A stretch of 64,000 nt of DNA. Origin: CAXXOK01 sp964497495 (GTDB lineage Bacteria; Bacillota; Clostridia; Christensenellales; Aristaeellaceae). This document shows, piece by piece, positions 50,956 through 59,827 of this stretch. The DNA lies in NCBI GenBank assembly GCA_964497495.1, contig CAZCCZ010000006.1:48837-112836 (forward strand). The letters are read 5' to 3'. The notes under the pieces are model-generated. The model ran no database searches, was not told where the DNA came from, and saw only the letters and a program-made list of their open reading frames with translations. The stretch's first letter is position 1. The number at the start of each line of letters is the position of its first letter. A program made the translations under genes and the position numbers.

Positions 50956-51070
50956 CTGTGGAGGGTGACAGGCCGTTATACATCAACGGACTAACCGGCG
51001 CGGCTGCGGGAGCGTAAACGTACGCTTCGGCGGTGAAAGCGCTTTGGTATCTGTGGCCCGCCCTTTTTCA
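50956..51070 (+). ncRNA. Candidate structured leader or small RNA
   Basis: About 115 nt between the promoter and a CCCGCCCTTTTTC site. GCGGG (51006-51010) can pair with CCCGC (51057-51061), enclosing AGCGTA-AACG-TACGCT (51011-51026) and an AAAGCGCTTT element. I do not recognise a known riboswitch or 6S/SRP pattern. Could be a leader with an attenuator-like end. Confidence 0.35.
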
Positions 51071-51148
51071 CGGTACGTTTCACCCGTTCCCATCGGGGCG
51101 CGGCAGCCCGCTGCTACGCGCAAGATACCCAGAAGGGGGTCCATTTTC

Positions 51149-51565
51149 ATGAAGTTGGTCAAATGCCCGCGTTGCGATTTGAATTACATCCAGGAAGGCG
51201 AAAAATACTGCAAAGTCTGCATACGGGAAATGAAGGGCGAGCAGGCGCAGGAGGACATGGAGCTCTGCTCCGTTTGCAACGCCGCGCCGGCGATGCCCGG
51301 CAAGGACGTGTGCCTGAGCTGCCTGAAGGAAATGCAGCGTAACGCTTCCGATTCGGACGACGACGAGGAAGAGCGCGAGCCGGTGGACGAAAGCTCCATC
51401 GAGCTTAATTCCGTCAGCACCATGGACGAGATTATTCCGCAGGTGCACGAGGATATCCCAGAGCGCGAATACGGCGAGATCGAGAACGAACTCTCGCTGG
51501 AAAGCGTGATCGAAGACGAACAGAAAGAAGACGACGAAGAGGAAGGCGAAGATACGGAGCATTAA
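51149..51565 (+). CDS. Zinc-ribbon protein with acidic tail
   Basis: 138 residues. N-terminal KCPRCDLNYI plus YCKVC form one four-Cys zinc site, and ELCSVC plus VCLSC a second (residues about 5-60). From residue 70 the protein is a very acidic, Asp/Glu/Ser-rich tail ending EEGEDTEH. GAAGGGGGT lies upstream of ATG 51149. Of unknown function; the double treble-clef-like Cys arrangement suggests nucleic-acid or protein contacts, and the acidic tail could mimic nucleic acid. It precedes a phosphoesterase gene by 55 nt. Confidence 0.75.
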   Translation: MKLVKCPRCDLNYIQEGEKYCKVCIREMKGEQAQEDMELCSVCNAAPAMPGKDVCLSCLKEMQRNASDSDDDEEEREPVDESSIELNSVSTMDEIIPQVHEDIPEREYGEIENELSLESVIEDEQKEDDEEEGEDTEH

Positions 51566-51620
51566 CGGCGCTTCGGGAAGCGCGGCGCCGGATGGACGGC
51601 TTGGGAAAGAGAGGCTCGGG

Positions 51621-52328
51621 ATGGCGATATTCGCAATCGGGGATCTGCACATGTCCGGCAACGGCGCCAAACCCATGGATATTTTCGGCCCGCACTGGGA
51701 CCGTCACATGGACGCCGTCAGCGAAAGCTGGATCCGTAAGGTGCGGCCGACCGACACCGTGCTGATTCCCGGCGACATCAGCTGGGCGATGCAGCTGGAG
51801 GAAGCCAAGCCCGACCTGCTTACCATTTCGGAACTGCCGGGAACAAAGGTGCTTTTACGCGGCAACCACGACTACTGGTGGAACTCCGTTTCCAAACTTC
51901 GCGCGTTTCTGCCGCCGGGAATGCTTGCCCTGCAGAACGACTCCGTAGTGGTCGGCAACGTGGCGGTCTGCGGCACGCGCGGGTGGGATTTTCCCACGGA
52001 ACAGCTTCCGCTGGATGAACGGGAAACGAAGATCTACCAGCGGGAATGCATCCGGCTGCGGATGACGCTGGAGAACGCGAGCCGGTACGGGCTGCCGATC
52101 CTCGCGATGACGCATTTCCCGCCTCTTTTACAGGATCACCGGGACACGGCGTTTACGTCGCTGTTGGAGGAGTACGGCGTAAAGCGTTGCGTATACGGGC
52201 ATCTGCACGGCGTTGGCATCCGCAACGGGTTTAACGGCGTCCACGGGGGCGTGGAGTACAGGCTGGTGTCCTGCGACGCCGTTGATTTTTCGCCGGTCGT
52301 CGTTTGGGAGAACGAAACCGGCTGTTAA
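51621..52328 (+). CDS. Metallophosphoesterase
   Basis: 235 residues of the calcineurin-like phosphoesterase fold. Metal motifs FAIGDLHMSG, VLIPGDISWA, VLLRGNHDYWW, MTHFPP and VYGHLHGVG are intact. The family (YkuE/YfcE-like, PF00149) includes nucleotide, lipid and phosphoprotein phosphatases; the substrate is unknown. The terminator at 52350-52377 ends the unit. Confidence 0.9.
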   Translation: MAIFAIGDLHMSGNGAKPMDIFGPHWDRHMDAVSESWIRKVRPTDTVLIPGDISWAMQLEEAKPDLLTISELPGTKVLLRGNHDYWWNSVSKLRAFLPPGMLALQNDSVVVGNVAVCGTRGWDFPTEQLPLDERETKIYQRECIRLRMTLENASRYGLPILAMTHFPPLLQDHRDTAFTSLLEEYGVKRCVYGHLHGVGIRNGFNGVHGGVEYRLVSCDAVDFSPVVVWENETGC

Positions 52329-52349
52329 TTGGTAATTGAAAAACGCGAA

Positions 52350-52377
52350 CGGGCCGCATCACGCGGCCTGTTTTTTT
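52350..52377 (+). terminator. Rho-independent terminator
   Basis: GGGCCGC (52351-52357) pairs with GCGGCCT (52363-52369), followed by seven T residues (52371-52377). It separates the phosphoesterase gene from mraZ. Confidence 0.9.
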
Positions 52378-52541
52378 GCCTATCCTTCGGTTAAAGGATT
52401 AATGGACGGATTCGCGTGCGTTCGCCGGCGTCTGGAAGTTGCCATTCGCGCGGGTAAATGCGAACCCTTGCGCGGCCTGGCCCGGCTGTGAAAAATGTGC
52501 CAAATACTAGAAAAAAAGTTGCAAACAGAATGTATGTTTGC

Positions 52542-52571
52542 TTGACGATGGGGAGAGAAGTGGAGCATAAT
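52542..52571 (+). promoter_or_regulatory. mraZ promoter
   Basis: TTGACG (52542-52547), an 18-bp spacer and CATAAT (52566-52571). The spacer contains the first pair of MraZ-box repeats, so MraZ binding would block RNA polymerase. Confidence 0.7.
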
Positions 52572-52605
52572 GGTCTCACATCCCAAAAAGTGGAGAGAAG
52601 TGGAG
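52550..52605 (+). promoter_or_regulatory. MraZ operator repeats
   Basis: Two pairs of direct repeats: GGGGAG-agaa-GTGGAG (52550-52565) and GTGGAG-agaa-GTGGAG (52590-52605). Repeats within a pair are 10 bp apart and the pairs are exactly 40 bp apart, all on one DNA face. The units match the GTGG(A/T)G repeats bound by MraZ in other bacteria. Confidence 0.75.
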
Positions 52606-52621
52606 ATCGGAGGGGGAGCGC

Positions 52622-53131
52622 ATGGACGAGAACGTCGAACGGCCAGACGACGTCTCGGGCGGCGGCGCAACGGACAAAAAGTTCGAGTTCTTCGGCTCAT
52701 ATGCGCACTCGATCGACGCGAAGGGACGCATCATCATCCCGAACGCCTACCGCGATATGCTCGGCGATACCTTCACGCTGGGCCCGACCCGTGATTTTAA
52801 CGGCATCGCGCTTTACCCCGACGAGATTTTCGACCGGATCCTGGCCGAGCTTAACGCAATGAACCAGCGCAAGCCCTTCGTGCAGAGCTACACCATGCAG
52901 TTTTACAAGCTCAGTTACCGCGGCGTGCAGGCGGACAACCAGGGCCGCCTGCTACTGCCGCCCAAGCTGCGCCAGCGGATGCTTTCCGACGCGAGAGACC
53001 TGGAGATCAGCGGCGGTTACAACCACGTCCGCATCGTGGGCGCGGAGAATGCGGACAAAGCGGACCTCGAATTTATGGCCAACAAGGATCAGATTATGGA
53101 AGAAATGGGCAACCTGGATACGAACGGGTAA
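52622..53131 (+). CDS. mraZ: Transcriptional regulator MraZ
   Basis: 169 residues, two SpoVT/AbrB-like modules: FFGSYAHSIDAKGRIIIPNAYRDML and KLSYRGVQADNQGRLLLPPKLRQRM, each with the D/N-x-K/Q-G-R core. It represses its own division cluster in characterised bacteria. It has about 20 extra N-terminal residues (DENVERPDDVSGGGATDKKFE) compared with the usual 140-150. Ribosome site GGAGGGGG precedes ATG 52622. Unusually, the methyltransferase gene rsmH does not follow. Confidence 0.95.
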   Translation: MDENVERPDDVSGGGATDKKFEFFGSYAHSIDAKGRIIIPNAYRDMLGDTFTLGPTRDFNGIALYPDEIFDRILAELNAMNQRKPFVQSYTMQFYKLSYRGVQADNQGRLLLPPKLRQRMLSDARDLEISGGYNHVRIVGAENADKADLEFMANKDQIMEEMGNLDTNG

Positions 53132-53171
53132 GCCGGGTACGAACGAATTTTCAGCGGGGAGGGCGGCGTAT

Positions 53172-53786
53172 ATGTCACAGATCGGCGTGGTCAACAATCC
53201 GTATCAGGTTTACGATAGACGGTATTTTCAACCGACCGACCGATTTTACGTCCGCGCTTCCGTGTTTCTGCCGAGCGGGGACGTGGATCCGGTTACCGGA
53301 ATGCTGACGCAGGGCGCCAGACGCAGGGGACGCACGCAGGCGCTTCGTCTGGAAGCGCGGCGGCTGGACAGGGAATACGCGGAGATGGACAGTGCCGTGC
53401 AAAAACGCGTCAACGAGAAAGGACTGCGCATACCGTTACGGCTGGGCGTACTGCTGGCGTGCGTTCTGGCGGCCGTTCTCGGCATTGTCTTGCTGGCGCA
53501 GCAGGGTGCGATCGCCCAGAGGATGAGAACGGTGGCGTCCATCAACGAACAAATCGATACCGTCCGCGCCGCCAACGCGGAGTTGCAGGCGCAGATCGAC
53601 GAAGCGTCCGACTCGGCTACGATCTGCTACGCCGCCGCGCGCGACCTGGACATGGTGCCGGCCAGTTCCACGCAGGCCATCCATCTGACGGCGGTGGACA
53701 CGAGGCCCGCTCCGGAAGCAGCGCGCGTCAGCGCATCGGCCGACGGCCAGCCGACGACGGAAGCGGCCGGCATCGCCGGGCAGTGA
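53172..53786 (+). CDS. FtsL/DivIC-like division protein
   Basis: 204 residues, bitopic. A cytoplasmic N-terminus of about 88 residues (unusually long) precedes one transmembrane helix (about 90-110) and an extracellular coiled coil (about 112-145, ASINEQIDTVRAANAELQAQIDEA). A Pro/Ala/Thr tail ends the protein. The layout and the position after mraZ fit FtsL; sequence identity is too low to separate FtsL from DivIC. ATG 53172 has GGGGAGGG upstream at about 53156-53163, spacing 8. Confidence 0.7.
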   Translation: MSQIGVVNNPYQVYDRRYFQPTDRFYVRASVFLPSGDVDPVTGMLTQGARRRGRTQALRLEARRLDREYAEMDSAVQKRVNEKGLRIPLRLGVLLACVLAAVLGIVLLAQQGAIAQRMRTVASINEQIDTVRAANAELQAQIDEASDSATICYAAARDLDMVPASSTQAIHLTAVDTRPAPEAARVSASADGQPTTEAAGIAGQ

Positions 53787-54116
53787 AACAGACCGTACGG
53801 CGAGTACCCTCAAACCGAGGGCTGGTAACGACTGCCATTCAATGACGGCTGGACAAACGGCGCCGGATGTGCTACTTTATAGGAGCCGCTTACGGGAACA
53901 CAACAGATCGGAACGAACGCTTCCGATGCCTGCGCCGTTCCCGGTTATCCCTGAGAAGTCTTTGCGGCAGCCGCATCGTATCAGAACGGAAGGTCGTTGC
54001 GCCTCCTTTCGCCTAAACGGCGGAAACCCGATTTTTAAACGGCGGACGGGGCGGCAAGCGCGCGGAGGCGCGTAAACCTGCGAATGCCCGGCTTATTCGA
54101 TTTGGAGGCTGTCTGT
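53787..54116. other. Intergenic region before murE
   Basis: 330 bases with no credible gene. A possible promoter TGGACA (53850-53855), 17 bp, TACTTT (53873-53878) is seen. In related genomes a penicillin-binding protein gene (ftsI/spoVD) lies here; no remnant is recognised. Confidence 0.5.
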
Positions 54117-55595
54117 ATGTTGCTCAAGGAACTCCTGACGGACGTTCCCGGAATCGCGGATACAAGGGGAGACCTGACAACCGATATCGGTTCCCTGATC
54201 GTCAACAGCCGTGAGAAGGCAGACCGCGGCTTGTTTTTCTGTATAAACGGCGCCAAGTTCGACGCGCACGATTTCGCGCCGCAGGCCGTGGGCAACGGCT
54301 GCGCCGCGCTGGTGGTGTCCCGCTTTCTGGACGGGCTGGACGTGCCCCAGGTGCTGGCGGAAAACGTGCGCTCGGCCATGGCGTACATCGCGGGTGCGTT
54401 CTTCGGCCATCCGGCCAGACGACTCCGGCTTATCGGCGTTTCCGGCACCAAGGGGAAGACGACGACCAGCTACCTGCTCAAAGCCATTCTGGAGAAAGCC
54501 GGTTTTAAAACGGGCCTAATCGGGACCACCGGCAACCTGATCGGAGACGAACACCTGCACAGCAACCTGACCACGCCGGACCCCATTGATTTGCACCGCT
54601 GTTTCAAGAAAATGGTGGATGCGGGCGTACAGGCCGTAAGCATGGAAGTCAGCGCGCACGCCATCGACATGCACCGGCTGGACGGCCTCGTGTTCGAGGC
54701 CGCGTGCTATACCAACCTTTCGCAGGACCATCTGGATTATTTCCATACGATGGAGAATTACTTCGAGACGAAGAAGAGCTTCTTCGTCAACGGGCAGGTG
54801 CTCAACGCCGCGCTTAACGCCGACGAGGAAACCTCCCCCGCAATTCAGAAGGACCTGAAAATCCCGTATCTTACCTTCGGCATCAGCGCCAACGCCGATC
54901 TGTTCGCGCGGGATATCGAAATCAGCGAAAGCGGCGTCAATTTCCTGATCCAGCTGCGCGGGGTGGAGGAAATGGACGTACACATGCAGATGACCGGCAT
55001 GTTCAACGTATACAACGCGCTGGCAGCCGCGTCCCTGGCGATGATCGCGGGGGTGGACAAGGAAGCCATCCGCGAGGGACTGGGCAGCGTGAAGGCCGTA
55101 CCGGGACGCATTGAGATGCTGGATACGGGCACGCCCTACCGCGTGATACTGGACTATTCGCATTCGCCGGACGCGCTGGAAAACATCCTGTCGACCGTGC
55201 GGATGTTCACCCGGAAGCGGTTGATCGTGCTGTTCGGCTGCGGGGGCGACCGCGACCACGGCAAACGGCCCATTATGGGCGAAATCAGCGGCCGTCTGGC
55301 GGATTTCTCCATCCTGACCAGCGACAACCCGCGCACCGAGGACCCCAACGCCATTCTGGAGGCGATCGAAGACGGCATGAAGCCGACCAACGGCCGGTAC
55401 GTCGTCATCGAAAACCGCCGCGAGGCCATCCGGTACGCACTGAAGATGGGCCGCGCCGGGGACGTGATCATCCTTGCGGGCAAGGGACACGAGACCTATC
55501 AGGATATCATGGGGGTCAAGCGCCCGTTCGACGAGAAAGTGGTCGTACGCGAGCTTCTGGACGAGCTGCAGGGCGGGGAGCAAGCGAATAACTGA
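54117..55595 (+). CDS. murE: UDP-MurNAc-tripeptide synthetase (meso-DAP-adding)
   Basis: 492-residue Mur ligase adding the third stem-peptide residue. ATP loop GVSGTKGKTTTSYLL, MEVSAHAIDMHR (Mg2+/catalytic region), the carbamate/lysine region LSQDHLDYF and the C-terminal TSDNPRTEDP. The DNPR motif is the specificity signature for meso-diaminopimelate rather than lysine. Start ATG 54117 with GGAGG (54104-54108) 8 nt upstream; an ATG at 54084 is 5' of that site. Length matches MurE. Confidence 0.95.
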   Translation: MLLKELLTDVPGIADTRGDLTTDIGSLIVNSREKADRGLFFCINGAKFDAHDFAPQAVGNGCAALVVSRFLDGLDVPQVLAENVRSAMAYIAGAFFGHPARRLRLIGVSGTKGKTTTSYLLKAILEKAGFKTGLIGTTGNLIGDEHLHSNLTTPDPIDLHRCFKKMVDAGVQAVSMEVSAHAIDMHRLDGLVFEAACYTNLSQDHLDYFHTMENYFETKKSFFVNGQVLNAALNADEETSPAIQKDLKIPYLTFGISANADLFARDIEISESGVNFLIQLRGVEEMDVHMQMTGMFNVYNALAAASLAMIAGVDKEAIREGLGSVKAVPGRIEMLDTGTPYRVILDYSHSPDALENILSTVRMFTRKRLIVLFGCGGDRDHGKRPIMGEISGRLADFSILTSDNPRTEDPNAILEAIEDGMKPTNGRYVVIENRREAIRYALKMGRAGDVIILAGKGHETYQDIMGVKRPFDEKVVVRELLDELQGGEQANN

Positions 55596-55613
55596 CGTTG
55601 CGGGGTGCATGGA

Positions 55614-56624
55614 ATGCTGAGGCTGATTTTTGCGTTGCTGTTGTCCGTGGTTTCGATGCTGATCATTACGCCGCGGGTGCTTCCAATCCTTCGCAGGCTC
55701 AAGATAGGGCAAACGGTCTACGCGCTGGGACCGGAGAGCCATATGGCCAAACAGGGCACGCCCACGATGGGCGGGTTGCTGTTCGCGTGCATGACCACCG
55801 TCATCGCGCTCGCGCTGCATCTGGTATGGTATCCCGAAGTGGACTTCGGGCTGGCGATCATCATCTTCTCCCTGCTGTGCATGTGCATCGGCTTTGCGGA
55901 CGATTACATCAAGGTTGTGAAAAAGAGAAACCTCGGCCTTGTCTGGTGGCAAAAGATCATCGCGCAGGTCGTGATCGGCGTCATTTTCTCCTGGCACTGC
56001 ATGAACAACCCCTATATCGGCACCGGCATCATCGTACCGCTGTTTAACGTGGTATGGGACCTTGGCAACTGGTACGTGCCGGTGATGACGGCCGTGATCG
56101 TCTTTATCGTCAACAGCGCGAACCTGCAGGACGGGCTGGACGGCCTGCTGGCAAGCGTGGCTTCCGTGGGCGCCGTGGCGTGGACGACCATTTCCCTGCT
56201 GGCCGCGGTGATGGGCGGCACGTCGATGTTCCCGTCCATGGCCGGCAACTACGCCAACGTAGCGCTGGTCAGCCTAACGCTGGCCGGCACCTGCATCGGC
56301 TTCCTCCGGTTTAACTACCATCCGGCGAAGGTGTTTATGGGGGACACCGGTAGCATGTACATCGGCGGTGCGACCGTCGCCATGGCGATGGTGCTGCGGT
56401 TGCCGATCCTGTTGTTGCTCATCGCCTTCACGATGATCGTCAGCTCACTTTCCGTCATCATCCAGCGGGCGTACTTCAAGGCGACGCACGGGAAGCGAAT
56501 ATTCAAGATGTCGCCTCTGCACCACCATTTTGAGAAATGCGGGATGACGGAACCGCAGATCGTAGCCCTGTACACGGCGGTTACGGGCGTGCTGTCGCTG
56601 GTGGCGGTGCTCACTTTGATTTAG
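55614..56624 (+). CDS. mraY: Phospho-N-acetylmuramoyl-pentapeptide transferase
   Basis: 336-residue polytopic enzyme (about ten helices) making lipid I from UDP-MurNAc-pentapeptide and undecaprenyl phosphate. Motifs KQGTPTMGGLLF, FADDYIKVVKKRNLGL (catalytic Asp pair), NSANLQDGLDGLL, FNYHPAKVFMGDTGSM and the C-terminal SPLHHHFEKCGMTE are present. ATG 55614 has GGGGTG (55602-55607) 6 nt before; GTG 55605 is an alternative. murF, normally upstream, is missing here. Confidence 0.96.
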   Translation: MLRLIFALLLSVVSMLIITPRVLPILRRLKIGQTVYALGPESHMAKQGTPTMGGLLFACMTTVIALALHLVWYPEVDFGLAIIIFSLLCMCIGFADDYIKVVKKRNLGLVWWQKIIAQVVIGVIFSWHCMNNPYIGTGIIVPLFNVVWDLGNWYVPVMTAVIVFIVNSANLQDGLDGLLASVASVGAVAWTTISLLAAVMGGTSMFPSMAGNYANVALVSLTLAGTCIGFLRFNYHPAKVFMGDTGSMYIGGATVAMAMVLRLPILLLLIAFTMIVSSLSVIIQRAYFKATHGKRIFKMSPLHHHFEKCGMTEPQIVALYTAVTGVLSLVAVLTLI

Positions 56625-56652
56625 CGCCTTTAACGTTATGGAGGTCAATCGT

Positions 56653-58011
56653 ATGAAATATAGAATGGGCCGCGTGCTGGTCGTCGGCATGGCGCGCAGC
56701 GGCGTGGCCGCCGCGCGCCTGTTGCTGCACCACGGCGCCGTTCCCGTGCTGTACGACGCAAAGAAAGCCGACGTGCTTGGAGACGATTTAAAGCCGCTCG
56801 TCGGTACGGCCTGCGAGTTCCACCTGGGCGAAGACCCGATCGCGCTGCTTAACGGCTGCGATTTCGTTGTCGTCAGCCCCGGTGTGCCCTTGGACGCGCC
56901 CGTGGCGCGCGCCGCCAAGGAGAAGGGCATTCCCCTGATCGGCGAGCTGGAACTGGGTTTCTCGCTGGCCCAGGGTGAAATTATGGCCGTATCGGGCACC
57001 AACGGAAAGACGACCACGGTTACACTGCTGGGAAAGATATTCGAAAACGCGGGCAGAATCGTGCACGTAGCGGGCAATATCGGCTATCCGCTTTCCGCGG
57101 CCGCGCTGGAAAGCAGGAAGGACGACGTGATCGTGGTGGAGGTTTCCAGCTTCCAGCTGGAAACCGTGAAAACGTTCCGCCCCTGCGTGGCGGCGTTGCT
57201 GAACATCACGCAGGACCACCTGAACCGCCACGGCACGATGGAGCAGTATATCCGCCTGAAACAGCGGATCTTTGAAAACCAGACAACCGAGGACGTGGCC
57301 GTGCTCAACATGGACGACCCCGTGCTGTACAAAATGGCCGAGAAGATAAAACCGCGCGTGGCATTCTTCTCCCGCAAGCAGCCTGTGGAGAACGGCGCGT
57401 GCGTGGAGAACGGCAAGATCGTCTGGCGCTGGGACGGCGTCACCAGACCCGTGTGCGACGTAGAGCAGATTCTGATCCCCGGCCCGCACAACCTGGAAAA
57501 CGCTCTGGCGGCCACGGCCATGGCGGCCAGCAGGGGCGTGCCCGCCGCGGTGATCCGCCACACGCTGCAAACCTTCACCGGCGTGGAGCATCGCATTGAA
57601 AAGGTACGCGTGGTGGACGGCGTGACCTACGTCAACGACAGCAAAGGCACCAACGTGGACAGCACCGTAAAGGCCGTGCAGAGCATGCTGGCGCCCACGG
57701 TGCTGATTCTGGGCGGGTACGACAAGCATACGGATTTCATGCCCCTGTGCAGGGAAATCGTCCTGTCGGGGCGCATAGCCCACATCGTGGTGATGGGGGA
57801 AACGGCCAAACAGATTACGGAAACGCTGGAAGAGGCGGGCTATACCGACGTCACGCGGGCTTTCAGCATGCCGGACGCCGTACAGAAGGCGCGCGAGCTG
57901 GCCGTGTCCGGCGGAAACGTGCTGCTGTCGCCCGCCTGCGCGAGCTTCGACATGTTCCGTGATTACGAGCACCGGGGGCGTGTGTTCAAGGAAATCGTCA
58001 ACGCGATGTAA
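56653..58011 (+). CDS. murD: UDP-MurNAc-L-alanine:D-glutamate ligase
   Basis: 452-residue Mur ligase adding D-Glu to UDP-MurNAc-L-Ala. VVGMARSGVAAARLLL (UDP-binding Rossmann-like domain), VVVSPGVPLDAP, ATP loop AVSGTNGKTTTVTLLG, VEVSSFQLE, NITQDHLNRHGTM and YVNDSKGTNVDST are diagnostic. GGAGGT (56640-56645) lies 7 nt before ATG 56653, so that ATG is chosen over 56638. ftsW and murG do not follow, in contrast to most Firmicutes. Confidence 0.96.
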   Translation: MKYRMGRVLVVGMARSGVAAARLLLHHGAVPVLYDAKKADVLGDDLKPLVGTACEFHLGEDPIALLNGCDFVVVSPGVPLDAPVARAAKEKGIPLIGELELGFSLAQGEIMAVSGTNGKTTTVTLLGKIFENAGRIVHVAGNIGYPLSAAALESRKDDVIVVEVSSFQLETVKTFRPCVAALLNITQDHLNRHGTMEQYIRLKQRIFENQTTEDVAVLNMDDPVLYKMAEKIKPRVAFFSRKQPVENGACVENGKIVWRWDGVTRPVCDVEQILIPGPHNLENALAATAMAASRGVPAAVIRHTLQTFTGVEHRIEKVRVVDGVTYVNDSKGTNVDSTVKAVQSMLAPTVLILGGYDKHTDFMPLCREIVLSGRIAHIVVMGETAKQITETLEEAGYTDVTRAFSMPDAVQKARELAVSGGNVLLSPACASFDMFRDYEHRGRVFKEIVNAM

Positions 58012-58189
58012 GCCGCCGGCCGAAGGCTTTATACGGGACGTTTGCCTGCGTATACCCGAACCGGGCCCGAAGGCCGCGCCCGCGGAAACGCGGCTGCCTG
58101 CGCAAGCCATCAGCCCCGTTAACCGGTAGTGAATACCCGTAACGGCCGTTTAACGAGCGACCGTTTTTGCCACGCCGAGGAGGGAACGC

Positions 58190-59131
58190 ATGGAACAGAG
58201 GCCCGGCCCCGGACGAACGGAAGACGAACAGCATAACCCCTACGACGAATACGGCGGCGCCTACCCGCCCCGACCCGGAGAAAACCTCGGCGGAAACGGG
58301 GGCTACGGGCCGGAAACCGGGGAAACCCCGGAATGGCTTCGGGAAGGGGCCGCCTACGGCGCGCCTGCCGGGCCGGAACCCACGCCGGAGGAGCGCGCGC
58401 GCGCGCGTTCCCGCGCGGTGACGGGGCGGCTGATCTTCGTGCTGGCGGTAACGGTGCTCATCATTATCCTGCTGCAAGGCGTCGTGTTCCGCCTGACGAC
58501 CGTATACGTCGTCGGTAACGTGACGAAAACGCCCCAGCAGGTGGCTGCGGCGTCCGGGCTGGTCAAAGGGCTTAACATGTTCTCCGTCAACGAGGACGAA
58601 GTGCGCCGGAACCTGGCTTCGGATCATACCATCGTCTTCGAGGGCATGCAGAAGGATTACCCCAGCACGATTTACCTGTATATCTCCGAAAGGGAATCGG
58701 TCGCGTCCATCCAGTGGCTCGGGCTGCTGTACACGCTGGACGGCGAGGGCATGGTGATGGATGAAGCCAACTCCACCGAGTTGCCTTCGGGCATGCCTTC
58801 CGTTACCGGCCTGCAGGTAACGAGCATCCACGTGGGTCAAAAGCTGGAGGTGCGCAACCAGAAGCAGATGCAGGCGTACTACGACATCATCTCGGAACTC
58901 AAGCAGCAATATTATCTGGACCAGATTACGGAAATAAACCTGTCCGATACGGATAACCTGTACCTGCAAACCGTCAACGGCATTTCCGTGCGGCTGGGAA
59001 CTGGGGAGTATATCCGCGCGAAGATCGGCGCCATCCGCACGGACATACCCTATCTGGAGCAATTGGGCAAGAGCACCGGCGTGTTGGACGTATCCACCCC
59101 GGAGGACGCGAAATACAGCCCGGACAACTGA
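58190..59131 (+). CDS. ftsQ: Cell division protein FtsQ/DivIB
   Basis: 313 residues. A long Gly/Pro/Glu-rich cytoplasmic N-terminus (about 1-78) precedes one transmembrane helix (about 81-98) and a POTRA domain (VYVVGNVTKTPQQVAAASGLVKGLNMFSVNEDEV...) with the FtsQ/DivIB beta domain following. It bridges FtsL/DivIC in the divisome. GAGGAGGGAACG precedes ATG 58190. The disordered N-terminus is longer than in Bacillus DivIB. It is the last protein gene before two tRNA genes. Confidence 0.86.
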   Translation: MEQRPGPGRTEDEQHNPYDEYGGAYPPRPGENLGGNGGYGPETGETPEWLREGAAYGAPAGPEPTPEERARARSRAVTGRLIFVLAVTVLIIILLQGVVFRLTTVYVVGNVTKTPQQVAAASGLVKGLNMFSVNEDEVRRNLASDHTIVFEGMQKDYPSTIYLYISERESVASIQWLGLLYTLDGEGMVMDEANSTELPSGMPSVTGLQVTSIHVGQKLEVRNQKQMQAYYDIISELKQQYYLDQITEINLSDTDNLYLQTVNGISVRLGTGEYIRAKIGAIRTDIPYLEQLGKSTGVLDVSTPEDAKYSPDN

Positions 59132-59208
59132 CGGCGCGTGCGTAAAACGCGGCGCCTTTCGCCGGAGAGGACCACAAAAATGTTGCGCGCAAACCCGGTG
59201 AAAAACTG

Positions 59209-59237
59209 TTGACAGCGTATCAAGTTTATAGTATGAT
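59209..59237 (+). promoter_or_regulatory. Promoter of the tRNA-Met pair
   Basis: Perfect TTGACA (59209-59214), a 17-bp spacer and TATGAT (59232-59237), 25 nt before the first tRNA. Confidence 0.85.
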
Positions 59238-59262
59238 TACTACCGTCGCCTGTGCGACATGA

Positions 59263-59339
<77 letters not shown>

Positions 59340-59342
59340 TTT

Positions 59343-59419
59343 GGCGGCGTAGCTCAGCTGGCTAGAGCATTCGGTTCATACCCGGAGTGTCGAGAGTTCA
59401 AATCTCCCCGCCGCTACCA
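59343..59419 (+). tRNA. Elongator tRNA-Met (CAU)
   Basis: 77 nt with encoded CCA; acceptor GGCGGCG/CGCCGCT, anticodon loop TTCATAC. Overall similarity to known elongator Met tRNAs of Firmicutes makes Met more likely than the lysidine-modified Ile-CAU species. The T-stem has one A-C mismatch (GAGAG against CTCCC), slightly unusual. Confidence 0.88.
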
Positions 59420-59435
59420 GAAAACTCCACAGGCG

Positions 59436-59462
59436 AGCCGTCGCGGATGCGAGGGCTTTCTT
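59436..59462 (+). terminator. Terminator of the tRNA pair
   Basis: AGCCGTCGC (59436-59444) and GCGAGGGCT (59449-59457) form a stem with one G-G mismatch and loop GGAT, followed by TTTCTTGTTATTT. Confidence 0.65.
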
Positions 59463-59798
59463 GTTATTTACCGAAAGTTTTCACAGGGAAGGATGACGCG
59501 CGCATCGTCATTCGTTCCTACTAACGGGAAGTTTTCCTTTTCACCGAAAGGGAGGCCGCGCGGCCCTGAACGCGCGCGGAAACGGGGATCGCCCGCAAAC
59601 GCGCGGCACGGGCGGCTAGGCCCGTCTGCGCCGTTGCCGGGCGAAGCGCCGTCCGTTCCCGGCACGCAAGGAAGGATTTTACAGGCCGTTCATCGAACAG
59701 CAACGTATGATCCGCGTTTCCGCGCGCCACCGGAAAGGCATAAAAGGATGACGATAACGGTTGTATATGCAAAAAAACGGCGAAATCGGACTTCTCTC

Positions 59799-59827
59799 TT
59801 GCGCAATACGGATAAAAAGGTTACAAT
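59799..59827 (+). promoter_or_regulatory. Promoter of ftsA-ftsZ
   Basis: TTGCGC (59799-59804), a 17-bp spacer and TACAAT (59822-59827), leaving a leader of about 120 nt before ATG 59953. Confidence 0.65.

Larger units (their letters stand above)
50734..51148. other. Intergenic region with promoter and structured leader
   Basis: 415 bases. A terminator-like stem lies at 50824-50855 followed by GGTTTTTC. A consensus promoter is at 50921-50949. The roughly 190-nt leader of the zinc-ribbon gene contains several hairpins and an internal C-rich/T5 site at about 51057-51069. Confidence 0.65.
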
